This document shows positions 51,997-60,137 of a stretch of 64,000 nucleotides of DNA, piece by piece (within the stretch, counting starts at the first letter, position 1; every line of letters starts with the position of its first letter). The translations under genes and the position numbers were made by a program. This DNA comes from Hyphococcus aureus (GTDB lineage Bacteria; Pseudomonadota; Alphaproteobacteria; Caulobacterales; Parvularculaceae). The stretch lies in contig NZ_JBHRSH010000002.1 in the NCBI RefSeq assembly GCF_042643165.1, forward strand, positions 1,302,001 through 1,366,000, written 5' to 3'. Under the pieces are notes generated by a model, which saw nothing but the letters and a program-made list of their open reading frames with translations, had not been told where the DNA came from and searched no databases.

Positions 51997-52905
51997 ATGC
52001 AACTATTGACGACACCGCCCCGGGACGCCGCCGAGCTTGACGCGCTTTATGCGCGCACGCCCGCGGAAGGCATGTTCTATTCCGGCGCGGTGCATCGCGA
52101 ACGCTTCGACATCGCCAAGGATTACAACGAGGACTGGTCTTGCGCGGCGATCACCTGGCTGTCCGGCGGCATTGAGGAATATGCGTTGCAGGGCGCGCGC
52201 CGGCCGCTGCGGCTGCACTCTGCGGGTGCGCTCACCCTGGCGCGCGGCGCGCGTTACGCCTATGCCGCGCTGGGCGAGGCGCCGTTCCGCACCAATATGA
52301 TTTCCTTTCCACACTGGATCACCGACGGCGCCGCTCATCGCGCGCTCGATGAAGATATCCATGGCGAAAGCCGCAATGGCAGGCGTCTTCAAACCCGGCT
52401 CATTCTGCCGGGAACGGATGCGCAGTCGCTGATGGACGAGATCGCCACGCGCACAAGACAAGGCGGCGCCGGGCGCGAATGGTACGCGGAAAAATGCGCG
52501 CTTCTTTACGCGGACCTGCTCGACGCCCAGGACGCTGGCGCTGCTGCGCGCGAGACCATCAGCGCCGTCAAAGCCTCAACCCGCACCGAACTCGCGCGCC
52601 GCTGCGCGCTCGCAAGGGATGTCATGTTGCAGCGCTTTGGCGAAGCGGATCTATCGTTAAATGACGTCGCACGCGAAGCCATGCTTTCGCAATATCATCT
52701 CATTCGCGTCTTCAAGACGATTACCGGCGCGACGCCGATGCAGTTTCTGGGCATGGTCCGTATGGATGCGGCCTTGCGCCTTGTCGCTGACACCAATCTT
52801 TGCATCAGCGACATCGCAAACGCAGTCGGCTATTCAGACCGCTCGGCCTTCTTCCGCGCCTTCCGCAAAGCCCATGGCTGCGCGCCATCAGCGGTTGGGA
52901 GATAA
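51997..52905 (+). CDS. AraC-family transcriptional regulator
   Basis: A 302-residue protein. The N-terminal ligand domain (about 20-140) is followed by the AraC helix-turn-helix pair: LSLNDVAREAMLSQYHLIRVFKTITGATPMQFL and ISDIANAVGYSDRSAFFRAFRKAHG. TTG 51994 is in frame, but ATG 51997 is preferred; the Shine-Dalgarno is weak. It is divergent from the lipoprotein gene, which is its likeliest target. Confidence 0.85.
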   Translation: MQLLTTPPRDAAELDALYARTPAEGMFYSGAVHRERFDIAKDYNEDWSCAAITWLSGGIEEYALQGARRPLRLHSAGALTLARGARYAYAALGEAPFRTNMISFPHWITDGAAHRALDEDIHGESRNGRRLQTRLILPGTDAQSLMDEIATRTRQGGAGREWYAEKCALLYADLLDAQDAGAAARETISAVKASTRTELARRCALARDVMLQRFGEADLSLNDVAREAMLSQYHLIRVFKTITGATPMQFLGMVRMDAALRLVADTNLCISDIANAVGYSDRSAFFRAFRKAHGCAPSAVGR

Positions 52906-52933
52906 CTCAACGCAGCGTCGTGCGCTTCGGCTC

Positions 52934-53545
52934 TTATCCAGCGCGCTTGGCTTTCGCCTTGCTGACGAGGCGTTCAACCTCGCGCAGGATCGCCTCATCG
53001 TCTTCCGCAGACGGAACGTCATTGGCGTCGAGATAGCACTCAAGCGCATCGAGAATGATCGCCTGGCAGGACATTTCCAGATCGCGTCCCGCGAGCCGCA
53101 ACCGCACCAGATCGCGCGCAGGCATTTTCAACGTGACAATCGCCTTGCGGGCGAGCACGCCTGTGGGCGCTTCTGCGCCGCGCGCACGCCGGCGTTGCGG
53201 CGGGATGGTCCAGGTTTTCGGCGCGTCGCTGATAACGCGGCGGCGCTGGCCGGCCGCATGCAGAACCTGGACATTGTCATGAGCCGCTGCGGTCGCCCGC
53301 GCGATTTCACGTTCGCGCTCACGATCCGCCGCCGGATACATCGAACTGATCGTATCCTCTCCGACGCTGGCCGGGCCGCCCGGATTATTCGCCGGACTTA
53401 AGGGACGCATCTCGACATCGACGCCTTCATGGGCGACGGCGTCGACCGCGGGCAGCGCCTCGCCCTTTCGGGCCAGAAGGCTCGACGTCAGGGAGGCGAA
53501 ATTGCCGCCGTTGGAGGAGGAGCTGTTTGGCGCGTATGCGTTCAT
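52934..53545 (-). CDS. ribbon-helix-helix-like partner of ParA
   Basis: A 203-residue protein. The first 110 residues are disordered (Ser, Asn, Pro, Arg). About 125-180 suits a ribbon-helix-helix fold: strand AIVTLKMP, then two helices (RDLVRLRLAGRDLE and CQAIILDALECYL), and a charged tail. It overlaps parA by ATGA (53542-53545). Pairs of ParA with an RHH-type DNA-binding or adaptor protein segregate DNA or protein clusters; which one applies here is not known. Confidence 0.6.
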   Translation of the reverse strand: MNAYAPNSSSSNGGNFASLTSSLLARKGEALPAVDAVAHEGVDVEMRPLSPANNPGGPASVGEDTISSMYPAADREREREIARATAAAHDNVQVLHAAGQRRRVISDAPKTWTIPPQRRRARGAEAPTGVLARKAIVTLKMPARDLVRLRLAGRDLEMSCQAIILDALECYLDANDVPSAEDDEAILREVERLVSKAKAKRAG

Positions 53546-54252
53546 TGCGCCGCCCTGCGTCCGAAGACGCGGTTTTGCGAAGCCCCCCCGCTCATCTCAT
53601 CCTGGCGGTAACCGCCATCGGCGCGTTGCAGGCGCTCATGCAGATAGGACCAGAGAGCCGAAATTTCCTGTGCAGACTGACAGAAAGGATCGATTTCCAT
53701 CACGGTGCGGCCATCAATCATGGAGGCGGCGAAATCGACGCGGTGATGAATGGTGACAGGCGCCACGGTGCCGTGCTGGGACAGGGCGACGGCGGCCTCA
53801 GAGGTGATGCGCGCGCGCTGGGTGGCGCCGTTGACGACGAAAATCAACGGCTTTCCGCGCGCTTCGGCGATGTCGACCGTGGGGCCGACGGCGCGAAGGT
53901 CGTGCGGGCTCGGCCGGGTCGGCGCAACGACGATGTCGGCGAAGCTCACCACTTCGGAAATCGCACGCGTGACCGCCGGCGGCGTATCGATAACGACGAG
54001 ACGGAACCCCTCCTCGCGAGCGCTGTCGAGGTCGTAAAAAAGATTAGAGAAAACCGATTGAATAAACGCCGGCTGCGGGTCCTTACGGACATTCCACCAC
54101 TTCGCCAGCGACCCCTGCGGATCGGTGTCGATCAACGCAACGGGGCCAGCGCCCTGACGCTCTGCTTCTACCGCAATATGTCCGGACAACGTTGTTTTGC
54201 CCGACCCACCCTTTTGCGATGCGAAGACGATTACACGCATCGAAGACAACAT
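53542..54252 (-). CDS. ParA-family ATPase
   Basis: A 236-residue ATPase. Start at 54252 is preferred for GGAGG five bases upstream; ATG 54240 is also possible. Deviant Walker A motif KGGSGKTTL (about 14-22), then LIDTDPQGSLAKWW (A' box), VVIDTPPAVT (Walker B) and ATQRARITSEAAVALS. The family moves plasmids, chromosomes or protein assemblies on the nucleoid. No ParB with a KorB/Spo0J fold or parS is near; the partner is the small gene downstream. Confidence 0.85.
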   Translation of the reverse strand: MLSSMRVIVFASQKGGSGKTTLSGHIAVEAERQGAGPVALIDTDPQGSLAKWWNVRKDPQPAFIQSVFSNLFYDLDSAREEGFRLVVIDTPPAVTRAISEVVSFADIVVAPTRPSPHDLRAVGPTVDIAEARGKPLIFVVNGATQRARITSEAAVALSQHGTVAPVTIHHRVDFAASMIDGRTVMEIDPFCQSAQEISALWSYLHERLQRADGGYRQDEMSGGASQNRVFGRRAAQ

Positions 54253-54368
54253 GCGTCCTCCACCTGTCACGCTCACTATGACGCAAGGACCATCATGCAC
54301 GCGGCGCGTTAACGCAGCGCGTGAACTCAAGGGATAATTTGGTTTTAATTGTGCGGGAGAGGTTCAGC

Positions 54369-54461
54369 ATGAAGGCTGAAAAAAATGCCGGCAGCAACCT
54401 AGATACGCAAGGCCGCCGCCAGCAGGGGGGTTATATGGTAAAGCCCTTAATCGAGGCTTAA
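54369..54461 (+). CDS. possible 30-codon small ORF
   Basis: ATG 54369 stands behind GGGAGAGG with good spacing; it encodes 30 residues (MKAEKNAGSNLDTQGRRQQG...) and stops at 54459-54461. CGGTgaaaACCG (54470-54481) follows. It lies between parA and DUF2336, which are both on the other strand, in 275 bp otherwise without a gene. Composition is hydrophilic. No further evidence of translation, so treat as a candidate only. Confidence 0.3.
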   Translation: MKAEKNAGSNLDTQGRRQQGGYMVKPLIEA

Positions 54462-54527
54462 AGCCGCCGGCGGTGAAAACCGCATTCGTTTTATCGGGTT
54501 CTGGAACGGGGTGCGCCGGATTTATGT

Positions 54528-55754
54528 TTAAACAAATGACGCCGAAAGATCGTCGATCGTATTGATCTTGAGATCGCTTTGAATGGCCGCCATCAACCGC
54601 GTGATGTGCGCGATGCGCGGATTGGTGTCCCAGTCCCAATATCGCAGGACCGCACGGGAGAAATCGCGCGCCATGGAATCAAACACCGCCAGCAGGTGAT
54701 CGGCTCGCGCATTGGCTTCCGGGCCGTCGGCCGCGGCCGTTAAGAAAGCGTAAAAATCGTCCCGCGGCACGCCAAGGCTCTTGCACAGAACCGCATAAGG
54801 CTCGCCGCCGGCGTCGCGCAGAATGCGCCCCGACAGATCGCGGCTGATCCCGCCGAGCATGGAAACCGCATCGATGATTTCCTGCGCAGGATATTTACAG
54901 GCGGCCGCAAGCGTCTTGCGCACCACTTCCATAGAAACGGGCTCGCCATTGACGCCGCGCGGGCGGTGACGGCGCTCGGAAAGAATGAGGATATCCTTGA
55001 CCACCGTATCGGGATCGCCGCCGCGGAAGACCCGCGGATAAAGATCGGCGAGCGCATCCTGAACAACGGCGCGATCGAGCGCAAAGCGCGTGAGAATTCG
55101 GCGGCGGCGCTCGGCGTCGACCCACCAGAACATGATGAAGCCGTGGGCGGGCTCCAGCTCGCGCCGGCGCAACAGCATCCCCTGCACTTCCTTGCTGGTG
55201 GCGCTCAACGCAACAAGCTTGTTCACAGCGTTCGGCGACAAGGTGCAATCGTCGCGTTTCAAAACCTGTTTGCAGACATCGATCTCGTCAAAAGCGAGAC
55301 ACGCATCAGCGACCGCGGTCGACAGATCGATCCGTCGCGCAATCATGACCCGGTGCGCCATGTTCCCTTCGCGCGCCGCTTCGATCAAAAGCGCTTCGGG
55401 AAGATTTTCAGCAGCAGCGATAATTTTTTCGGCTACCGCCACCTCATCAAGCAGCAGCATGCGCACCAGCGCCGGCGGGCATTCGGAAACCCGGGCGATG
55501 CGCCCGGCGACTTCCATGCGGATCGGCTCCTCCACCTTGTCGAGCACATGGAGAAGAATATCGGCGACAAGCGAACGCTCGTTCGAAGAAATCTTGGCCG
55601 AGGGCAGCACGACAATGTCCGTCAGCTTCCTGACCATCAGTGTCCGCACGCTGGGCCCGGAAGGCGCCAGCGGCGTGAGCATCGTCCCCACGTCCGGCTT
55701 CGGGTTCGGCCGGGCGCCGGCGCGGATCTCATCGGCGGCGTCAAAATCGGTCAT
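54528..55754 (-). CDS. DUF2336 protein (second of two in the window)
   Basis: A 408-residue, all-helical cytoplasmic protein with start at 55754 (MTDFDAADEIRAG); the ORF to 55817 lacks a ribosome site. HEAT-like helical repeats run through the first half (LVADILLHVLDKVEEPIRMEVAGRI, VRMLLLDEVAVAEKIIAAAENL, MIARRIDLSTAVADACLAF). It is a distant paralogue of the product of 25433-26578. Function unknown; the family is alphaproteobacterial. Confidence 0.8.
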   Translation of the reverse strand: MTDFDAADEIRAGARPNPKPDVGTMLTPLAPSGPSVRTLMVRKLTDIVVLPSAKISSNERSLVADILLHVLDKVEEPIRMEVAGRIARVSECPPALVRMLLLDEVAVAEKIIAAAENLPEALLIEAAREGNMAHRVMIARRIDLSTAVADACLAFDEIDVCKQVLKRDDCTLSPNAVNKLVALSATSKEVQGMLLRRRELEPAHGFIMFWWVDAERRRRILTRFALDRAVVQDALADLYPRVFRGGDPDTVVKDILILSERRHRPRGVNGEPVSMEVVRKTLAAACKYPAQEIIDAVSMLGGISRDLSGRILRDAGGEPYAVLCKSLGVPRDDFYAFLTAAADGPEANARADHLLAVFDSMARDFSRAVLRYWDWDTNPRIAHITRLMAAIQSDLKINTIDDLSASFV

Positions 55755-55916
55755 GGATGCGGAATTCGCCTTTCTTGTGCGCAAAACTCCGGCGCAAAAC
55801 CGTTGTAACCGGAACACCGTTAACGGGGGATTTCACTTTTGCGGCGGGTTTTCCAAGACCTCGCGGCCTTCGGGTGCTAAGGTCCGGCCCCGTAGCCGGA
55901 AGGAAGCAGAAACCTC

Positions 55917-56258
55917 GTGAAGCGCCATAAATCACTGATTTTAAAAACATTTTTCAAGCCCGCCTCGCAAACGCTCACGGTCGCGCTGCTCGCCGCTGCG
56001 GCGGCGTCCTGCGCATCGACGGCCGACATGGCGACATTGCGCGAATCGCCGGGCTATTCCGCCGGCTATGGCGACGGCTGCCTGACGGCGACGGAGGAAG
56101 ACAAGAGCTTCTCCAGCAAGCAGGAGCGCGACGCCTACGCCTTCAAGAATGACGAGGCCTATCGCGCCGGCTGGCGCCAGGGCTATCTCGAATGCTCGAC
56201 CCAGACCCCGGAAGCCAAAGACGGCGGGCGCATTCTCGGCGAGCGCAACGAATATTAA
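55917..56258 (+). CDS. small lipoprotein, unknown
   Basis: A 113-residue protein with a GTG start at 55917 behind GGAAGGAAG. The lipobox AASC places Cys near residue 32, so the leader is long and basic (MKRHKSLILKTFFKPAS). The mature part includes GYSAGYGDGCLTATEED, KNDEAYRAGWRQGYLEC with two Cys likely paired, and a charged end. The G-Y-x-x-G-Y-x-x-G-C and G-W-R-x-G-Y repeats look structural. It is followed by a strong terminator. No family recognised. Confidence 0.7.
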   Translation: MKRHKSLILKTFFKPASQTLTVALLAAAAASCASTADMATLRESPGYSAGYGDGCLTATEEDKSFSSKQERDAYAFKNDEAYRAGWRQGYLECSTQTPEAKDGGRILGERNEY

Positions 56259-56324
56259 CAAGGTCTGAACGCGGCGCCGGAGAACAGCGCCGCTTCAAGA
56301 ACCAGCCTCTCGAAAAATCAGCCA

Positions 56325-56357
56325 TGAAAAAAGGCGCCCTTTGGGGCGCCTTTTTTC
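56325..56357. terminator. bidirectional rho-independent terminator
   Basis: AAAAAAGGCGCCC-tttgg-GGCGCCTTTTTT has A and T runs on both sides of the stem. It serves the lipoprotein gene on the plus strand and the convergent TonB2-like operon on the minus strand. Confidence 0.85.
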
Positions 56358-56385
56358 AATTATGATCTGCGGTGAGATCTCCAGA

Positions 56386-57990
56386 TCAATCTTGTGTATC
56401 CGTGTCTTCGGCTTCCGGCGCATCTTCTTCCGTCGCCTCAGGCGCCGATTCCGTATCGGACCCGCTTTCAGCCGGCGCGTTATTGCGGCTTGGGCGGCCT
56501 TGCGCTTTCAACGCCTCACACTCATTGCGCCGCGCTGCTTCACGCTCAAGCGCTTCGGGCTCAGGCGCGCGGTTTTGAAGTTCACGAATGCGCGCATCGC
56601 GTTCGAAACGGGCGTAATCGTCTTCGCAAAGTGCGATGTTCTGTTCCCAATCGAGGCGAAGGCCGGTCCAGTAGGTGTCGACGACCGCGTCGATATAGGT
56701 AATCCAGTCGCTGGCGCGGCGGCGCGCGTTGTCATAGGCCTGCGCGCGCACAAAGGCCTGACGGGCGCGCGCCCAGATCGCCGTATCGCTGGGGCCGGCC
56801 TGGCTGAAACGCGCGGTGCCGAGCAGCAGCCATGCGTCGCCGGTGTCCTTGCGATCCATGCCGCCCTTGTTCAGCGCCGCTACAAGCGCCCGCTCGGACG
56901 CCGCATATTGTTCGTCAGCGAGCAGCACCATGCCAAGGCGATAGGAAAGCTCACCATTGGAAGCGTTATTCGCAGCTTCACGAAGGATCGGTATCGATTT
57001 CTTGTGCTCGCGCGCCTGGCTCCAGAGCTGCGACAGGAGAATGAGATTCTTCTGCACGCGCTTGACGTTGCCGGCGTTCATTTCCCGCTCGAGCATTGTC
57101 GCGCCGCGATAAGGATTGTCGAAGAACGAATAATACTGAACGAGGGTCAGGATTTCATTCTCGGTCGAGATAAGACCAGCGCGATAAGCGACCTCAAGCA
57201 CGGAGAACGCTTCACGGTCCTTGTTCTGCACCGAATAGGCGCCCGAAAGCTGGGTCCAGTAGCCTTTATCTTCCGGCCAGTAATTGACCATCCGTTCCAG
57301 GAGCGGCGCACGCTTGGCGTTGTCGCCGAGCTCCGAATAGATGAGGTTCAAAAGATCGAAATAACCCTTGCGCGGCTCCGATCCCATACCGGCCACAGCC
57401 TGTTCGGCCGGGCCAACCGCCTGGCGGTAATTCGGCGGCGAAATCTGGGTGTAAGCGGCGGCGAGCAGGTAATAAGCGTTCGGATCGACCGTCACGCCGC
57501 AGGTGCGGGCCAGCTGAATCCACTGATTGAGGCCGGTGATCGCCGTTTGATATTGCTCGATCTGGAAGTTGAGCTGGGCGATGTAATAACGCAGCTGGTT
57601 GTTACGCGCCGGCGGCAGACCATTGGTCGAAAGCGCTGTTTGAAGATCGCTCAACGCGCCGCGATAATCATCGCGGTTGATTTTCACGTTGGCGCGCAGC
57701 TCATAAACCGTCGACTTTTCATAGGCGCTCATGGAGTCGCCGCGGCTGGAGATCAGGGCGTTAAAGCCAGCAAGCGCCTCATTGAACTGATCGGCCTGCA
57801 TGAACTCATAGAGCTTTTGAATTTCCTGGCCGATGCGCGGCGAGAGCGTGCTCGACGCACCGCCTTCTTCCGCATCGCATTGCGCCTGCGCCAGCGCAGC
57901 CGTCGGCGCCGCCGTCACCATCAGCGCTGCCGCTGCGGATGCGGCCGCCGAAAAACAAAGCTTACGATATTTCCCACGCATTTTTTTCAT
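56386..57990 (-). CDS. TPR protein closing the TonB2-like operon
   Basis: A 534-residue exported protein: signal peptide to about residue 36 (ALAQA), then TPR-like repeats through about 430 and an acidic, Pro/Glu-rich tail ending in EDTDTQD. Two starts (57990 and 57981) are possible; AGG is better spaced for the latter. Such TPR proteins are commonly encoded at the end of TonB2/TtpC-type operons, where they are thought to help the system in the periplasm. Confidence 0.8.
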   Translation of the reverse strand: MKKMRGKYRKLCFSAAASAAAALMVTAAPTAALAQAQCDAEEGGASSTLSPRIGQEIQKLYEFMQADQFNEALAGFNALISSRGDSMSAYEKSTVYELRANVKINRDDYRGALSDLQTALSTNGLPPARNNQLRYYIAQLNFQIEQYQTAITGLNQWIQLARTCGVTVDPNAYYLLAAAYTQISPPNYRQAVGPAEQAVAGMGSEPRKGYFDLLNLIYSELGDNAKRAPLLERMVNYWPEDKGYWTQLSGAYSVQNKDREAFSVLEVAYRAGLISTENEILTLVQYYSFFDNPYRGATMLEREMNAGNVKRVQKNLILLSQLWSQAREHKKSIPILREAANNASNGELSYRLGMVLLADEQYAASERALVAALNKGGMDRKDTGDAWLLLGTARFSQAGPSDTAIWARARQAFVRAQAYDNARRRASDWITYIDAVVDTYWTGLRLDWEQNIALCEDDYARFERDARIRELQNRAPEPEALEREAARRNECEALKAQGRPSRNNAPAESGSDTESAPEATEEDAPEAEDTDTQD

Positions 57991-58070
57991 CCTGCGGTCT
58001 CGACCTCTGTTATTCGCAGCGTCGCGAGAAACACCGAAGCATTTTTCGCGGGCGGCGCGGCGTTCGCCGA

Positions 58071-58670
58071 CTAGCCTTCAAGTACGAAGGTGACGACGGT
58101 TTGCACTCCACGGCGCCATTCCGGCGTATTATCAACGATCTTCGGCTGATACTTCCAGCGTTCCACTGAACGCTCCGCGGCGCGGTTAAGGCAGCTGTTG
58201 GAGCTTTCAACAGTCGTGATATTTGTTGTCTGTCCGTCCGGCGTCACGTCAAACTGAACGAGCACCGATTCGGTCGCCTTCGCCCGGTTCATGCAGCGTT
58301 CGGGATATTGCGGCGGAATGCGCACCAGCGGCTGAGCGTCACGGTCCGGGTTGAAGCCTGAACCGATGGAAAGATTAGCATTGATCTCCGGGATCGCGGC
58401 GGCGACGCCGTTCAGCGCCGGGCGGTTCGAAGGGTCGTTCACGGCCGGCGGCGGCGGCGGCGGCGCATCGAGCGTCGGCCGCTTGAACTCGCGATTGGCG
58501 TTGTTGATGTCCGTATCGTCGATCTGCGCGGTGATATTGATGTTGATCGCGTCCTCTTCTTCATTGAGGCGCGGATCCTGGCGGATCATCGCCGCCATGA
58601 AGAGGAACAGACCGCCGGTGACGATAACTGCGCCCGGCACGCCGATAATCAAGCGAATGAGGGATCCCAT
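58071..58670 (-). CDS. tonB: TonB-family energy transducer
   Basis: A 199-residue protein with one N-terminal membrane helix (about 8-30), a Pro-rich linker (LDAPPPPPPAVNDP, about 67-80) that is short for TonB, and the TonB C-terminal domain (about 105-199): PLVRIPPQYPERCMNRAKATESVLVQFDVTPDG, then SNSCLNRAAERSVERWKYQPKIVDN. It has a Cys pair (about 125 and 164). It carries proton-motive force from ExbB/ExbD to outer-membrane receptors such as the haem receptor at 14574. Confidence 0.88.
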   Translation of the reverse strand: MGSLIRLIIGVPGAVIVTGGLFLFMAAMIRQDPRLNEEEDAININITAQIDDTDINNANREFKRPTLDAPPPPPPAVNDPSNRPALNGVAAAIPEINANLSIGSGFNPDRDAQPLVRIPPQYPERCMNRAKATESVLVQFDVTPDGQTTNITTVESSNSCLNRAAERSVERWKYQPKIVDNTPEWRRGVQTVVTFVLEG

Positions 58671-58682
58671 CTGCCGTTCTCC

Positions 58683-59090
58683 TTAAACGTCTTCCGTCGA
58701 CACGGCGACGTCAGCAACGCCCGTGGACCGGATTTGCGTCACGACCTCGACCAAGAGCCGGGTTTTCGATTTGGCGTCAGCCTGAACGACGGCCGTGCCT
58801 TTGGGGTTTTCACGGCGCAGCTGTTCGACAACGGCCCGCACCTCATCCAGCTCAACGCGTTCCTTGTTGATCCAGATTTCGTCATTTTCCGAGATCGCGA
58901 CGATGATGGAGGCGAGCTTTCTTTGCTCGGCCGAGACAGCGCCGGGACGATCGACTTCAATCCCCGGCTCCTTCACGAAGGTCGACGTCACGATGAAGAA
59001 GATCAGCATGATGAAGACGATATCGAGAAGCGGCGTCACATTGACGTCTTCTTCGTCTTCGGCCGCCGATGAAACATTCCGTCTAGCCAT
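58683..59090 (-). CDS. exbD: ExbD/TolR-family protein (second copy)
   Basis: A 135-residue protein with a cytoplasmic start, one helix (VTPLLDIVFIMLIFFIVTSTFVKE, about 19-42, containing the conserved Asp) and a periplasmic domain (ASIIVAISENDEIWINKERV, KGTAVVQADAKSKTRLLVEVVTQIRS). It forms the proton channel with ExbB. It lies 12 bp upstream of tonB. Confidence 0.9.
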   Translation of the reverse strand: MARRNVSSAAEDEEDVNVTPLLDIVFIMLIFFIVTSTFVKEPGIEVDRPGAVSAEQRKLASIIVAISENDEIWINKERVELDEVRAVVEQLRRENPKGTAVVQADAKSKTRLLVEVVTQIRSTGVADVAVSTEDV

Positions 59091-59137
59091 AATTCAATCC
59101 GCCTACGAACTAATTGCCTGACGCGCGGGGCGCGGGA

Positions 59138-59557
59138 CTATTGAGCTTCCTTTTGCAGCGCGAGGGACACTCTCCCCCGAGCGCCGCCATCCTGCGCCTG
59201 ATCCATCACCTCAACCGCAACACCGGATTCCGATTCCGGCGAGGCGCTGACCAGGACAACGCCCTGGGGCTCACGCGCGATGAATTCCTGCACCACCGGC
59301 TTCACCGAACCCGGATCGATGACGCGCACATTGTTGACGCGCACAAACCCGTCTTCCTGCACAGCCAGCAGCAAGGCTGGCGGCGGGATGGTGTCAGGCT
59401 GATCCGGGGTGTCCTCCGGCGTGTTCACGTCGATGCCCTTCTCGCGAAGGAAAGTCGCCGTCACGATGAAGAAGATCAGCAGGATGAAGACGATGTCGAG
59501 AAGCGGCGTGATGTTTACATCCGCGGCTTCGCTTGCATGTTGCGCCTTTTTTCTCAT
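59138..59557 (-). CDS. exbD: ExbD/TolR-family protein (first copy)
   Basis: A 139-residue protein with the same plan as the next gene: DVNITPLLDIVFILLIFFIVTATFLREKG with the channel Asp (about 20). The periplasmic part is ALLLAVQEDGFVRVNNVRVID and PQGVVLVSASPESESGVAVEVMDQ. Two ExbD copies per operon is usual in TonB2-like systems. It lies five bases after ExbB. Confidence 0.9.
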   Translation of the reverse strand: MRKKAQHASEAADVNITPLLDIVFILLIFFIVTATFLREKGIDVNTPEDTPDQPDTIPPPALLLAVQEDGFVRVNNVRVIDPGSVKPVVQEFIAREPQGVVLVSASPESESGVAVEVMDQAQDGGARGRVSLALQKEAQ

Positions 59558-59562
59558 CAGCT

Positions 59563-60093
59563 CTACTCGATCAACAGTTCGTCAGAAATCTGACCCGTCG
59601 CTTTTTGAACATTGCGATCAAAAGCGTTGATGAAGATGAGGCCGGAAAGCGAGGCGACGAGACCGGCCATGGTCGGGATCGTCGCTTTCGAAATGCCGGC
59701 GGCCATCAGGCGCGCATTGGAAGACCCGGTCACGGCCATCACGTCGAACACTTCGACCATGCCGGTCACTGTGCCGAGAAGCCCGAGCAGCGGCGTCACC
59801 GCCACCAGCGCGCGGATCACATTGTTGAACCGCGAGGCCTCCTGCGAGGTTTCCGAGATCAGACGCTCGCGAACCGCATGCGCATACCAGGATTTATGAT
59901 CGGTGCGCGCGGCCCAGGCGCGTTGCGCCCGTTTGGTGACGCCCGCATGGGCGCCGGTCCAGTACATGAGACGCTCGATAATCAGCGCCCACATGAAAAA
60001 GGTGACCACCATAATCGCGACAAGAACGTTGCCGCCGGCGCCCAGAAAATCCATGAGCGCATTGTAGGCGATCGCTGGGTTCAAAAGCTCCAC
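59563..60093 (-). CDS. exbB: ExbB/TolQ/MotA-family proton channel (short)
   Basis: A 176-residue three-helix protein (helices at about 18-40, 90-112 and 133-158) with RALVAVTPLLGLLGTVTGMVEVFDVMA and GISKATIPTMAGLVASLSGLIFIN as signatures. It forms the pentameric channel around ExbD. It is preceded by a long TtpC-like homologue. Confidence 0.9.
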   Translation of the reverse strand: MELLNPAIAYNALMDFLGAGGNVLVAIMVVTFFMWALIIERLMYWTGAHAGVTKRAQRAWAARTDHKSWYAHAVRERLISETSQEASRFNNVIRALVAVTPLLGLLGTVTGMVEVFDVMAVTGSSNARLMAAGISKATIPTMAGLVASLSGLIFINAFDRNVQKATGQISDELLIE

Positions 60094-60137
60094 GTGTCGT
60101 GACCCTTTCCCTTAACGGGTTGCCGGGGACCGGGCGA

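Noticed and set aside
55880..55915. SRP-RNA-like sequence (GGTCCGG...CCGGAAGGAAGCAG)
   Set aside because: The GGAAGGAAGCAG part resembles the 4.5S RNA apical hairpin, but the paired strand is displaced by about ten bases and the rest does not fold as SRP RNA. It is better explained as the ribosome-binding region of the lipoprotein gene at 55917.
56341..58074. 577-codon plus-strand reading frame opposite the TPR gene
   Set aside because: It mirrors a clear signal-peptide TPR protein; its product has no recognisable domain and its composition (Arg, Ala, Ile) is that of an antisense shadow in high-G+C DNA.
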